Shown piece by piece: positions 37,700 through 49,539 of a stretch of 64,000 nt of DNA. Origin of the DNA: Cristatella mucedo (taxonomy: Eukaryota; Bryozoa; Phylactolaemata; Cristatellidae). Numbering within the stretch: position 1 is the stretch's first letter; the number at the start of each line of letters is the position of its first letter. A program made the translations under genes and the position numbers. The notes beneath the pieces were generated by a model that made no database searches, was not told the DNA's origin, and was given only the letters and a program-made list of their open reading frames with translations. Location: the NCBI GenBank assembly GCA_009760855.2, contig WPIO01000021.1, positions 3,076,001 through 3,140,000 on the forward strand, in the 5' to 3' direction.

Positions 37700-38570
37700 G
37701 AAAACCATAGTGGTTAAAGGCATCTGCTAATCAGTGGCCGTCATGTCCGCTTAATGCGTTACATATAGTAATGGCATGGTCAAACATATTGGCAGTTTCC
37801 ATTCTAACATGAAACGAAATGAAGACATCCTCCGTAAGGTTGGTATCAAAGAACATGTAAGCGCCTCGAGTTGCAAAGGTTATACAAATTTAAAAAATTG
37901 CCCAAAACTGAAGACTAATGCAGAATAATAGGTAAGTTTTCATTGGTTTTTCAGTTAGGGAAATTGAGTTGAATCTAGTCATTGGGCTTCGATCGTTGCT
38001 TGATATTTCCCTGCAACGTCCTGATGGGCTCACCTGAGACCTCTTTCGTATTGTGGCTCAGGCTGGTGCTACCGCTGCTAAAAGCCAAGCCGGTTTTACG
38101 TCAACGCTTGCGTTTGATCGTATTTAGAGAAGCATGAAAACGCGTAGATTCTATTAGTAATCACTGATAGTGTCAGGCAACCCTAGAGATCACTTTATTC
38201 CAATGAGGACGGAAATCGACATGTCAGAGTGCAGCAGTCTTTTTTCCTGTCAAGCTCGTTTAAAAAAATCATCCCTCGCATTATGGCGAGGAGAAGATGA
38301 TGTCAACACTTTGAGAATCACGAAAGTATGTAGGCAGATCCCACGCACGAGTAAGGAACTGCATTGAAGAGTAGCCATTTTAATGCTTCGTGAGTGTGCA
38401 ACAATTCGTGCCCGTGCCTTGCTAGACACAGTGTGTGTGCTCGACGTGAAAGCCAATTATCATTAACTTCAGTGACGCTGCTAAATAATGCCTGCAAAAA
38501 GGATATTACATAGTATATATAGATAAAGCAAAAAAGTTGACGGTCTAAAGCTGAGTCAAAAGCCACATGT
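37700..38570. other. No recognisable gene
   Basis: AT-rich DNA with only short overlapping frames. Confidence 0.5.
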
Positions 38571-38573
38571 AAA

Positions 38574-38692
38574 TAGCTGGACAGAAGAGCCTCTATGACT
38601 ACCATGCCGCTTGCAGCAAGCATGAAAGGATTTCCCGCTGCAGGACTCGAACTGCCGGCCTGGTTCTTGAAGTGCGAGCACTTCAAGGTCGA
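38574..38692 (-). mobile_element. SINE-2 (tRNA-derived)
   Basis: The minus-strand B-box-like GGCAGTTCGAGTCCTGCAG and the body with GGAAATCCTTTCATGC are present. Confidence 0.6.
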
Positions 38693-38699
38693 CAATCGT

Positions 38700-40525
38700 C
38701 GGGGTACACGTCATTTCATCAGTTACGAGAATGCCTGTGCGATGCCTGCAGCTCCTTCTCCTCAATCTTCTTCTGAGAAAACCGTCTTTGTGAGTTACTG
38801 CTGGCCTGAAGCTGTATCAGATAGACATTTCATAGATATGAAGCTGTAGCGATAGACATTTCAGATTTTGCGTGGCGAACGGAAAGGAGAATGCGCTCCC
38901 CTAGACCTTTTGCCAAGCAACTAGAAACGTGAGCACTTGCATGAGTAGCTCAGGATTAAAAAAAAATTGGCTTTATTTTGTGAAATCGATGACAGTCGGT
39001 GTCTCGGGCGGGCACAAGCTGGGCCACCTAGCGGCCTTTTTTTCAGCGCCATGTGTGCCTTTCGTGCCATTCGTGCTTCTTTTCTCACCGCCTTCGCTTG
39101 CGGCACTGGAAGGGCGCGGACAGCATAAAACGTGCTGCCGATACTGTTGTTGCAGTCGGACGTATGTTGGATTTTGCAGGAACGTGTGTGTTCATTCTAC
39201 CATACTGGCCTGCAAAGTCTAATACGCGAAGACTCGCCTCGACGATTCAAAATTAGTGCGCAAATAGGAATCCGACTTTTTGAGATATTTTCACCGATCT
39301 TGCTAAATATTTTGGCAAACATAGTTGCTACACGCTAAACTGTTTCTGCTAATCGCTCCAGTTAGTGAGGTTTTTTGTAGGAATACTGTTCTTCTTCTAA
39401 CTGTAGCCAGCTGTGTTTGCTAATTCCCCCCCCCCCGAGGCCTAGTCACTTGAATAGACTAGGTCATTGCAAAAATGCCGCCTCAGGATTTTTCTAGCCC
39501 TACAGCACTAGATATAAAAATATTACTATAGCAACAAAAATGAAATGGACCCTGTTTGCACAAGGAAACATTTTAAAAACCGAAACTAATACCTCTTAAT
39601 GAGTGCATTACCCGTCAAATTCAGACTCAGCCAAGATATTTAGAACAAATTTTGGGGGAACGGTGCAAGAGCAACAGAAGTTTGAAGTTAGAGGTTAAAT
39701 CCTGAATTTATGGTCTGAGACATCCCCAGGTCTACAATGTCTTCGATAAAAATGCTTCTTGTTGCATCCCATTAGAAGCGTCAAAGAAAAATTCTGATGA
39801 GAATGAGTGCATACAGCAGAGCAGTGGCAACTTTACATTACTCTCATGAGTTCATGATGCGTCTCTAGATAATGCAAGGCATCATCAGATGAAGACATCG
39901 TCATTAAGCCTTAAAGGTCATTGCTTCTCATGCAGCGGCGTTCACACTTAGATGTGAGCCAAAATTCTTAAATTGGATGACGGCAAGACCAAACTAATCG
40001 TTAAGGGAAAATGGGTTTTCTCGCAGAAACTAGAAAGCTACGTCTTCGGACTCGGCAGCCACAACCTCGCCTATAGCCACTGTGCAGAATATGAGCGTGT
40101 GCTGTTGCAAAGTAATAATTGTAATGCATTTTTTGCATTGTCTCCGAGAGAATCTGACAGCCGTTCAGGCGCTGTGCAGCTCGCCGCAAGAGAAGCAAGA
40201 GCAAAAGGTTAATGACACAGCAAGGTAGCCGACTTTCAAAGGCTGGCAAAAGAGAGAGCTCGCAGCGATCGTGCAAAGACAGACATGCAACGACACGCAA
40301 AATACTCCTGGCCGCTGGCGGTTTGGGAGTTTCGCTGGGAGTAGCAACTACTTTATCGCGCTTAGGTAGGAAGAGCGAGCAGGAAAAAAAAGGATCCTTC
40401 TCGGACAGCAATGGATGAAAGCATACGCCCACGGTCCCTACGTCAGAACGCGTAATCGCATGAAAGAACGGCTCACGCGGGCAGAGTGAGGGAGGGCCGC
40501 GTTGAGCTTCTAGCTAGGCCTTCAG
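38700..40525. other. No identified gene; trace of LINE-B
   Basis: At about 39965-40015 on the plus strand KLDDGKTKLIVKGKW resembles the LINE-B segment KLNDDKT, so a short RT relic is likely. The minus-strand frame at 40001-40432 overlaps it and is not credible. Confidence 0.4.
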
Positions 40526-40529
40526 CTCT

Positions 40530-40735
40530 TTCTTTTTGAATGTCGTCGAATCAGGAGATGACGTGACCGCATTCATTCTGTAGCGAGTTCCAAGATGTGG
40601 GAGCAGAGTAGTCAACGGCACGGTGCTCCAACGGATGTGAAATTATATAAGAACACGACGTAATCCACCAGAGTCAGACGAGCGGGTCGTGAAAAGGACG
40701 GCCTGATGGGAAACTAATTCAGATGGGTACAGCAA
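40530..40735 (-). mobile_element. LINE-B fragment, decayed
   Basis: Family words such as GATGACGTGACCGCATTC and GTAGCGAGTTCCAAGATGTG match the C-terminal part in minus orientation. Confidence 0.55.
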
Positions 40736-40738
40736 TAC

Positions 40739-40896
40739 AACTATAATTCATTCGTATTGCGCCCTAAGAGAACTTAATCTTCATCCAAGCGCTTCTCACA
40801 TGTCGCAAGGCTTGAGATTTCGGTATCAAATGTATTCGCATTGACCTCGGTCATCAAAGGCGAGCACCTTAACCCCTGGGTCAAACCAGGTAAGCC
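40739..40896 (-). mobile_element. SINE-1 (tRNA-derived)
   Basis: The tail (AATTCATTCGTATTGCGCCC) comes first on the plus strand and the head (CAAAGGCGAGCACCTTAACC, then GGGTCAAACCAG) last, so it is a minus copy. The B-box area is diverged. Confidence 0.7.
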
Positions 40897-41069
40897 GGAG
40901 CAAGAGAATGGAGGGACACAAACGGTGAAAGACATAACCTTGAAGTCGACAAGCTGCTTGATAGGCAGCTTGTGCAGACTGGTTCAGACCAGTGGTGAAG
41001 TTACCGCTCACTGGATTAGCGTGCAGAATCCGCAGTAAAGCCTTTTTTATTTCAGCTAAAAGTATTGCA

Positions 41070-41380
41070 ACAACATTTTGGCACTTAGCTTGGCGTCCTA
41101 CAGCAAGTCAGTCAAGAATCTGTAACATTCTCTTTGGATCTATGTTGCTCTCCGCTTTCAGGCCTTCCTACATGTGCAGTAAGGCGTAAGCTCGGTAGCC
41201 AAGCTTTTCCGAGGCGTGTCATGTCAAAACTGCCCTTTTTTTACTATTCCTATTCGACCCACACTGGCTGCCCATCGAGCAGATCATCGATTTCGAGACC
41301 CTGCCACTCACTTTCACTTCAAGGCTCCTTCGTTCCCTCGTTTTGGCTTACTTAAAAATGCAATCAAGGTCAGCCAATTC
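41070..41380 (+). mobile_element. LINE-B-like fragment, decayed
   Basis: LSGLPTCAVRR is followed, after a frame change, by HWLPIEQIIDFETL, which is the region downstream of the reverse transcriptase. Confidence 0.6.
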
Positions 41381-41382
41381 AA

Positions 41383-41520
41383 CAGCCTCGCTTGTTGAGC
41401 AGCTGAAGAGCCTTCGTGGCTATCGCCACGCTTGCAGCAGGCAATAAAGGAACGCCAACAGCAGGACTTGAACCCACGACCTGGGTCAAGAAGTGCAAGC
41501 ACCTTACCCCTAGGCGTAGA
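41383..41520 (-). mobile_element. SINE-2 (tRNA-derived)
   Basis: The body GGCGTTCCTTTATTGCCTGC and B-box GTGGGTTCAAGTCCTGC are on the minus strand. The tail GAGGCTGTTGAATTGG is adjacent to the LINE remnant. Confidence 0.72.
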
Positions 41521-42730
41521 CCCAGGGGCGAAAAAATAGGCTATTTGAAGTACTTTGACTCCCAAGTTAGAATCCCGATTTGACTCCAAAGGCTGTCATA
41601 CATGCCACCCACTGCTCGTCGGACTCTGGTCTGTTTTATATGCACCTCTTACCAGCTACAAAGCTATTTGAATACAATGCTTTCAGATCAAATGCCCGAA
41701 AACGCTGAAACTATCTACCGGGTGAAATCGCGATTTCTGACTCTCTAGGAAATTTAGAGCTAATAAAAATGGGCCTGATTGGCGCAGCTTTTGTCCCATA
41801 CACCTGCATCGTTCTTTGTGTATTTATTCGGGTTGCAATTATGCATGCTATCATCGCTAATTAGTTGACGTGCTTTGATTCTGACTGCGTAGGATAACGT
41901 GCCTCAAAAGATAGTCAATCCACTCTGGGTTAAATACAGATGAACTGTTATTATTATTGTTATTCCTACTTAAGTCACGGTAGCTATTCTTTCTTCTTTG
42001 GAATCAGGCTCCCCAACCTTTTATAAGATTCATTTTTGCAGATTATCGTGATTTCTTCTTTTTTAGATCCTTAATGTAAGATTATACCGGCTTCTGAAGG
42101 CGGTACGTATTAGATCGTAATATGTCGAAATAAAGACATCAATGCTATACACTATGCGCAGGAGCAAGTGACGACTCTCATAATAGATAGGCACGAAGGT
42201 ACCCAAGTGCTGCCAGCAACGCATCAGTACAGATTTGGCTAGTCCGTGCTACTCAGGAGGACGCAAAAGCGGAAGGTGCATGCGATGCCAGTATCGCTGT
42301 GAGCCACGGAACCTAAGGAGTAGCCAGCAGCATTTTCTCCAAGTAACCCAAAAAGACTTTTACGAAATAATTAGATTAGTAGGTCTCATCTATATATAAT
42401 CTGACATAATCTGAGTATGAGAGACAAAAATACTTAAATGTCCCAAAGATTGCCCTATTTTATTGCACCAGAAATTGTGCTCTAGAATCAACCTGCTTAA
42501 AGACGATTGGCTGAGCAGTCAGCAGACGGCTATTAGGATGGGGTTTGCTGATGTCCTAATTTGCGGGATGAACTAAAAACATAGGTTTCACTTGTAAACT
42601 TCTTCACACAGTCTGCGGCTGTTGGGTTCTCGAGAATGACATCTCACAAAATGCACGAGTCGGCATATCGTGCCCACTTTAAAGCACCTCGCGATTGTTG
42701 GAACGGGCTAGTCAGTGGATAGCACCGCCA
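41521..42730. other. No recognisable gene
   Basis: AT-rich DNA without long frames or identified repeats. Confidence 0.5.
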
Positions 42731-42734
42731 ATTG

Positions 42735-42830
42735 GTCATATAATAACAATAATAATAATAATGCACTTGATAAAGCGCCCTCAGAGAACTCAATATCTTT
42801 CTAGGCGCTTTACATTTGCTGCAAATAAGT
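42735..42830 (-). mobile_element. LINE-B tail-only insertion
   Basis: An AATAATAATAAT run, then TAAAGCGCCCTCAGAGAAC and CTAGGCGCTTTACATTTGC. Confidence 0.88.
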
Positions 42831-42919
42831 TTCAATTTGTGTAAAAATTAGTGTAAATACGTGTTTTGGTAACAATACTGAAATTACGAACGTCCGAAAT
42901 GAAGCTCACATAAATATTA

Positions 42920-43740
42920 ATAATAATAAGAAATGTTTAGCACGATTTGAGAAAAAATGCTCGTTGTAAGCACTTTACGTACACTCTAAAAGAGTCACAC
43001 ATCAGTTTGTGAGCAATAAGATTGGCAGAGTCAAAACACGTATTCACCCAAAGGACAATGCTTCTGGATGGAGCAAAGGCTATAACGAGTGGGAAGGGTT
43101 TAGCTTTTTTTTAAATATAATCAAGCCAGAGAGTGTCAAATCGTTAGTCGAGTGTGAGTTTTGGATTTGAGAGCATACTAACTAACAAAGTAGTCAGCAA
43201 AGGATCTGAGGTTGTTTTAGGGAGATGCTGCATGACTTAAATCAGAAAAGCGGGCGATAGATACTATGCAAAGGCTGATTAGTAAGCATTTCGGATAGGT
43301 ATGCCGTTGCATAAGAATGAATGGCAAAAAGTGAGTAGCAGAGCCTTGAAGTCGAGGAGCTGCTTGTTATAAGGTCGGTGCAGATCCGTAAGAGCTGGTG
43401 TAATGTCGCAGTGGTGTGATATCAATGACAGATAAGACTTGCTGTAAAGCTTTCCACCAGCTGAATAGGCGTCTTATTTCGAAGGAAGTAACACATGCGA
43501 GTAGGGAGTTATAGAATTCAAGACGGCATGTCACGAATGTATGGGCTAGCTTGCCTGTGACATTCTTATCTAAGCAGGCCCAACATTTTGCGATAATACT
43601 TAGGAGAATCTAGAGAGAGATGTGGCCGTGGAGCCGATGTTGTCGTCTTGAGGAATGTCTCGGTAGAACTGAACACCTGGATTGCGTGCAGGTGCGTGCA
43701 GGGGATACGCGTGCCGAGCTCATTTTGAGGGTCAGGCTTT
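42920..43740 (-). mobile_element. LINE-B copy, strongly decayed
   Basis: Family order is preserved on the minus strand with many stops: a QFYRDIPQDDNIGS-like segment, then CDITPALTDLH, then the terminal tail near 42925-42990. Confidence 0.65.
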
Positions 43741-45100
43741 CCAATTGCTGAAGAGCACTATGTTTTCCCGTACTCGGTGAGTTTAATCATCATCCGCCTT
43801 TTAAAGAAATATGTCATCCATAACAAAAAGAAGAGCCTCAAGGGATTAGTGACTAAATATTTGTAAAGACTATCTGAGCGAGAATTGAGGCTATCATCTT
43901 CACAAGGCTCTAAAAAGGATCGCTCGATCGGGTCGAAGGCAGGAGGTTCGGAACAGGTGCTGGTGGGTGGGTCGGCGAGAACTCGCTTCGCTTGCTCCAC
44001 TGAGAGGGTGGGAGTGCACTGAGCAGCCGACGACTGGATAGCGAATGACGGGCGCGTATCGCTCGTTTAAAAAAGCATCCAGTGACTCAGCACTGTAATG
44101 GCGCTATGCCTTGAATGTGTGCTAGCAAATGGTGTTTTCTTCGATTCTGCTTTTGGAAGTTTGTCGACATGTTGGCTGGTGCTCGCAGCGAGTACGAGGG
44201 AAGCGCTACTTGCCAAAATCAGTGCAAAGCTCAATAAAAAAATGCCCGTACGAATGGATAGTTAGAGAAGTACAGGGAAATCTTCGTGACTCGCTCAGCT
44301 AGTCTACGCACGCAAAAATACGCATGTCTGGAGCAAAATTTTCCACCCTTTTCAAGATTCTAACCTCAAATGTTGAGTACTCGAGGCATGACGGTAGCAT
44401 TTTCCGGCAGTATTAGGTATAAATGGGGGCGGGGAGGCAATCAAAAGGGTCAAAAGAGTAATTTCTGACGAGTACTGCTTAAACAAATTCAGCAGAACAG
44501 ACTGCGGCAAAACCTAAGGACTCGCCTATACAGTGCAGAGACAATGCTTAGGTTGAGCATTTTAATTATCAAAAAAAAGTTACTAAGTATGTATATACTA
44601 TGTATACCACTCCACGTATTGCTAATAAATTGATCAAGGTGATAACTAAAGAAAGTTTAACAGACATCAAGCCGGTCGATTGGACGCTCATCCTTTGTTG
44701 TTGCTTTTGATGGAATCAACTAGAAACGCCCGGCTTACGCTAAGAAGCTTCTTGTCTAATTGCTTAGTATGTCACCTTAAATGGGGCTAGCTGAGCCACA
44801 TTTAGTGCCTGTAGCTTTGAAGCTTGCTTAATGACTAGGGAATAATTGAATCGGCAGCAAAGTCGCTAGTTTTTGAGACAGAAATGCAATGCTTCAATAT
44901 TTGACTTACTAGCCTTGGTCAATGCATTTCTGACGTTGCGTCTCGACTTCTGGTAGCCCACTTCTTGCAGGCCTTTCGGGCTGTGAAATCGGGCGATTAC
45001 AGCTAGTGCAAAATGAGCCAGGCTGCAGGCTTAAAATTATTATTGTTATGTGTGCCTATACGGGCTCTCATTCTGCCTGCTATCACTAGCCAATCGACAT
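43741..45100. other. No identified gene; one unassigned frame
   Basis: A minus frame of 80 codons (43758-44000) begins MEQAKRVLADPPTSTCSEPP. It resembles nothing I know and has no clear splice signals. The rest is AT-rich and featureless. Confidence 0.35.
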
Positions 45101-45105
45101 AATTC

Positions 45106-45850
45106 CTTTGCAGCATATTCAAAGTGTCTGGAAAGAGATGTTTCTCTGAGGACCTATGTAAATGATCGTGCTTCCTTGGCAGCAAATTTAAAGTGCCTAG
45201 AAAGAGATTTAATTCTCTCAGGTCGCTATATCAAGTGTATTAGTATTATTACTATTATTAATATAATTATTAATGACCACAGGATTCTTTTGGTGTGCCT
45301 CGCCACAAGCCTAGGTATCGCTGGCACACAACTAAACTGGCTTAGGCTCTACCTAAGTGAGCGAGAAATGTCAGAGTTTAGAAGTAAACGGCTTTTGGTC
45401 ATCTATGCAGCCCTGAAAGTATGCAGTGCATGCGCCAGATCTGGTGATACTAGGCTCCTTTTTATCACCGTATGTACTCTCCTCAGGTCGATGCCATCGC
45501 AAGACGCAGTCTCGGCTTTCACTTCTACGCCGATGACATGCGGTTCTACCGATCCTTTCCTTTGACTTTTCTCAGCCTCTGACTCCCCATCCGATTCACT
45601 CAATTCCTTTATCTTTGCCTGCATCGGCTACTTGATGCTCATGCTTGAAGAGCTGCTAACTCCCCGGAAGCTTAGAAACGATAAGGTCAACTCAATAGTT
45701 ATAGGCATACCCGAGCAGGATAATTCGAAATTTGGATGAACTAAACCTCAAGATTGGTACGGATAGGATCACTTCCGTAGCATTTGCTCGTAATCTAGGA
45801 GCACTATTCCAAAATGACTTGCCATCAGATGAGCCCGCTTCTTTCCGTTA
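45106..45850 (+). mobile_element. Two LINE-B tails followed by a decayed LINE-B body
   Basis: Two consecutive stem-loop tails (AAAGTGTCTGGAAAGAGATG at 45121, AAAGTGCCTAGAAAGAGATT at 45192 with ATT-rich ends) precede a body remnant. That remnant reads HRILLVCLATSLGIAGTQLN and LRLYLSERE, which is the palm region before the catalytic box. This is a nested or tandem insertion in the same orientation. Confidence 0.72.
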
Positions 45851-45889
45851 AAGTCGGCCTATTTTCATCTAAGGAACATCACCGCCGCG

Positions 45890-46049
45890 CTGGTTTTGAC
45901 CAGTGGTTAAGGTACTCACCTATGACGATCGATGTCAAAGTGAATGCATTTGATGACCGAGGTCGTGGGCTCGAGCTCCGTGCCCTATGCAAAGCGCCTA
46001 ATAGTGATTAAATTCTCTTGTGGCGCTATACAAAGGAATTATATAAATA
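45890..46049 (+). mobile_element. SINE-1 (tRNA-derived)
   Basis: Head TTTTGACCAGTGGTTAAGG, B box GTGGGCTCGAGCTCC, stem-loop AAAGCGCCTAATAGTG and tail GGCGCTATACAAAGGAATT. It directly abuts the Tigger-like MITE. Confidence 0.85.
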
Positions 46050-46745
46050 CAGTGGTATTTTGACTTACGAGCGTCCCAACTTGTAAGTTTTTTGAGATAC
46101 TAGCTGTCTCTCGGCCGACTTTTTGCTTTGAGTTTAGAGCTAAAAATTGTGTTGCGAGCCAGATTCAGGTACCCCACCACTAGTTGCCCCAGCGAACGTC
46201 CAAACTCCGCCCAGCATCCCGTGCCACACTCGTTCACTTTAAGCAGTTGCGATGGAGTTACTCTCACGTATACGAGTGCGAGTGGGTGTGTCAGCGACGC
46301 AAGCAAGAGGGTGTAGGGAGGAACTGCGTGTGGTTACTCAGGCCAGTAAGGTTAGGACAGCCGTTCCGACGCAAGACGCTGTCCGAAGACCCGGTGTGAC
46401 GTCAAGCGCATTCAGATACTTATTTCAGATTAAGGTTTTCAAGATTCTGGTGTTCATTTCAGCCTTTCTCCTCCAACCCCGTCAGCATCTTCACACCGTC
46501 GGATATCCAAGTTAATGCTGTACATTAAAACCCGTTTATTGCAGTACACTCTATTGTATTTTGTTTTTAAACAATATTTTTTATTTATAAGTACATGTTT
46601 TAATTTAAAAGCACGTGACAAAAATCACGGTGTTTTGTGGGTCCTGAATGGCTTTTCAATGAGGACAATTTATTTGACATACGAGTAATTTGAGTTACGA
46701 GCTCCGTCATAGAGCGAGTTAAACTCGTAAGCCAAGGTATCACTG
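46050..46745. mobile_element. Tigger-like MITE
   Basis: The left terminus is CAGTGGTATTTTGACTTACG and the right terminus reads CAGTGATACCTTGGCTTACG on the other strand. This is the CAGTGGTACCTCGACTTACGA-type inverted repeat of TcMar/Tigger elements. TA precedes it on the left. The 696-bp interior shows no transposase. Confidence 0.78.
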
Positions 46746-46795
46746 CATATCTATCACCAAAATCAGGATTTGCATGGATAAGAGTACAGAACCTC

Positions 46796-46930
<135 letters not shown>

Positions 46931-47659
46931 TTTCTCTGTCTCTGTGTGTCTCGTTCTCAGTCTTTGACGGTACCTCTCTTGGTGTCCCTTCTCTGTCAGT
47001 ATGCGCCAGCTAGCGTATCTCTGCCTCGCTGTCTATGTCTCTGTTTCTGTCGCTCGAGTGCGTGCCTTCGTGCCACCTCTGTGTCTCCGCCCCAGTCTAC
47101 CAGTCTGTGTCAGTCTGCAATAAGCTAGGAGAGCGTGGAGTTCCGTAGGAATCAGAGCTCGTAAAGCCAAGCCGACCTAGGGAGTACAGCCTCGGATAGC
47201 TAACGGCTCGTTCATCGCTTAATTATCTCCAATCTTGACTGGAGGAGTTAAGGTAATTCGCACCACTCACGTTCGTAGACCGTCGATAACTGAGACTTCG
47301 CTGACCTTATTTTTGCAATAGTGCAACGTCACTCGCACATCGGGTAGCAAAGCCTAAATATGCACAGTGCCAGCTTTCATCATGCGAAGGTATTAGAGCT
47401 CGAGCGAGCAAGGTGCTTAGCAGCAATGGCAGACTTGGAGGCTTCGTGTAGCCCGCTCGCTCGGCAGCTCGTGCGCCCTGCGTCTTCGGTTGCCTCCTCG
47501 GCTCTCTCTATTCCCACACCAATCGCTTAGCAGCGCTGCCCGGACTCAAGTCGCAAGCTTCAGGCAGCCCTTTCTTTTCGCGTTTCGCTGTCGGCTTCTC
47601 AAGAATTGCCTTGGGGCAATAATATTGCAAAACCATAAACCTATCGCGTATGATAGCAC

Positions 47660-47818
47660 GCTAGGGAAGGCGATTGCTTTCACGACCTCGGTCCCGAAGT
47701 TGTGGGTTCGAATCCTGCGGTGGGCGATCCTTTATTACCGCCGCAAGCTGTGGTGATAGCCGTAAAGGCTCTTATATCGCTATACAAACGAGGCTGTTAA
47801 ATCAGCGACTATTTGAAT
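47660..47818 (+). mobile_element. SINE-2 inserted in gypsy RNase H
   Basis: The B box GTGGGTTCGAATCCTGC is followed by the body GGCGATCCTTTATTACC and tail TATACAAACGAGGCTGTTAA. This is the clearest SINE-2 copy. It separates two adjacent parts of the RNase H frame. Confidence 0.83.
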
Positions 47819-48697
47819 GTGCACCTCGAGAATTGACTCTAGTTCAGCAGTGATATGCTCGTATAGAAACGAAGATGTGATGGCTGTCCAATTTGGCTTT
47901 GAACGTTTTCATCAATATGTCTTTGGGCAGAGCCTCGTCGTAGATAGCGACAATAAATCACTACTTGGCATCTTTAATAAGCCTATCGCTGATGCCTCAC
48001 CACGGTTTCAGCGTGTAAGACTTCGTTGCCCGCGATATCACTTCACCTTGGTCCATACGCCCGGGAAGTAACTTGTCATAGCAGATGCACTCAGCAGGAC
48101 TCCATCCAAATGTCGATATACAGACCAAGAGTGGCTTGACGGGAACAGATTGCATCTGCTCCTCCCCAGACCCTACCGGCATACGATCAACTCGAAGCCT
48201 GCAGATGAGTATTAACTGACGTCACGACTCTTTGAGCATTGCTTTCATTCCTTGCGACAGGGTGGCCAGAAAGGCACCGATAGCACCCTGCTCACTTTAG
48301 GCCTTTCTGGGGTGCTCTGCATGATTTGGCAAACCGTGGTGGCCTGATCTTCAAAGGCGAACATTTGGTCATTCTCCTGTCATTTCGCCAAAATTCTTTG
48401 CAGCCATTACGGAGGCTCATTGTGGTATGGTTAAAACTATCACGCTTGCTAAAACTTCGGTCTACTGGTCTCAGTAAGGGAATGACATCAAGAATATATG
48501 GTGGTAGCTTGCAGAAAATGTTAAGAGAAACAAAATGCTAACCCGTCTATGACCTCTACGTGCATGCTGTCCCAAAATACCCGCGTCAGAAGCTGGCAGT
48601 TGACCTGGTTCACCTTGACGGAAGTGATTAGATGCAGACTGTCGATTTTTACAGAAAATGGATCTCTATAGATAAACTCGCGGCAGTGCATAAGAAG

Positions 48698-48850
48698 GAC
48701 GTCGCTGGTTTGGCTCAGCGGTTAGAGTGCTCTCCCCGATCAAGGTCTGACAGAGGTCGTGGGCTCGACCCCGTAGCATACGTGTGAAGCACCTGGATAG
48801 AGATTAAGGTCGCTTAGGGCGCTATGCAAATGAATTATATGTATTTATAT
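48698..48850 (+). mobile_element. SINE-1 inserted in gypsy integrase
   Basis: Head GTCGCTGGTTTGGCTCAGCG, B box GTGGGCTCGACCCC, stem-loop with GGGCGCTATGCAAATG. It lies within the integrase core between a DFYRKWISI-like segment and FQNLGIPE. Confidence 0.85.
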
Positions 48851-49539
48851 ATGTATAGTATTCCAAAACTTAGGGATCCCAGAAGATTTAGTGAGTGAAA
48901 ATTGCTCGCAATTCACTATTACCGAGTTCCGAGACTTTGCGGCTCGTTTGTGCGTTCGGATTACCATCTCTTGTCCGTGTGAGTGCCGTCCGGCGCACCA
49001 GGAAAACATACACATCGGGGATGGACTTCCTTCGCTAGCTACATCCAGTATTGCCTGTTGAGGACCTTTTTGCCTCTTGGTGAGCGAGCATTAGTGCCTT
49101 GCTTGGTAGCGCCCACAGTGGTTCGCCGACTACTTCCCTGCTAGCCAAGGTGGTAACGACGGCCACATAGAGACTGTTCAGTATTAGTTCCTGGCGAAAA
49201 GTTACCCGTCCGCATGCAGGCAAGAAATGGATCCTGAAGCTGAAGTCGTAGGCTACCACGAAACTCACCGAGATCGTACCTGCCGAGATTAGCAAACGGA
49301 CAAATAATCAGACGAAAAAATCGAACGGCCATCCACCAGACTGCCGAAAGCTGGACTTCGCAACTTTCTAGCCATAGGCAGTATGCAACGACCAACAGTT
49401 CAGTTCCTACATCTCTGAGGTCTTGTAATCGTCAGATCGCTTCCGACAATCAAGTCCTATCACGTCTGCCAAATAGAATTGCGACGGGCACACAGATAGA
49501 CGGTAAAAGTGACGGTGACTTTGCAAGTGACGCTTGAAA

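Larger units (their letters stand above)
47580..49400 (+). pseudogene. Ty3/gypsy retrotransposon pol remnant (RNase H and integrase), split by two SINEs
   Basis: Fragments of one polyprotein follow in order. RNase H start: CLGAIILQNHKPIAYDS near 47608. RNase H middle and end: MAVQFGFERFHQYVFG, then VVDSDNKSLLGIFNKP, then IADALSR near 48080. Integrase core: FQNLGIPEDLVSENCSQFT near 48865. The C-terminal tail (RLANGQIIRRKNRTAIH) is near 49290. Family members normally have VSDNG at the second catalytic position; here it reads VSENC. A SINE-2 (47660-47818) interrupts the RNase H and a SINE-1 (48698-48850) the integrase. Stops and frameshifts are frequent. No LTRs, gag, protease or RT were seen. 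Confidence 0.82.
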
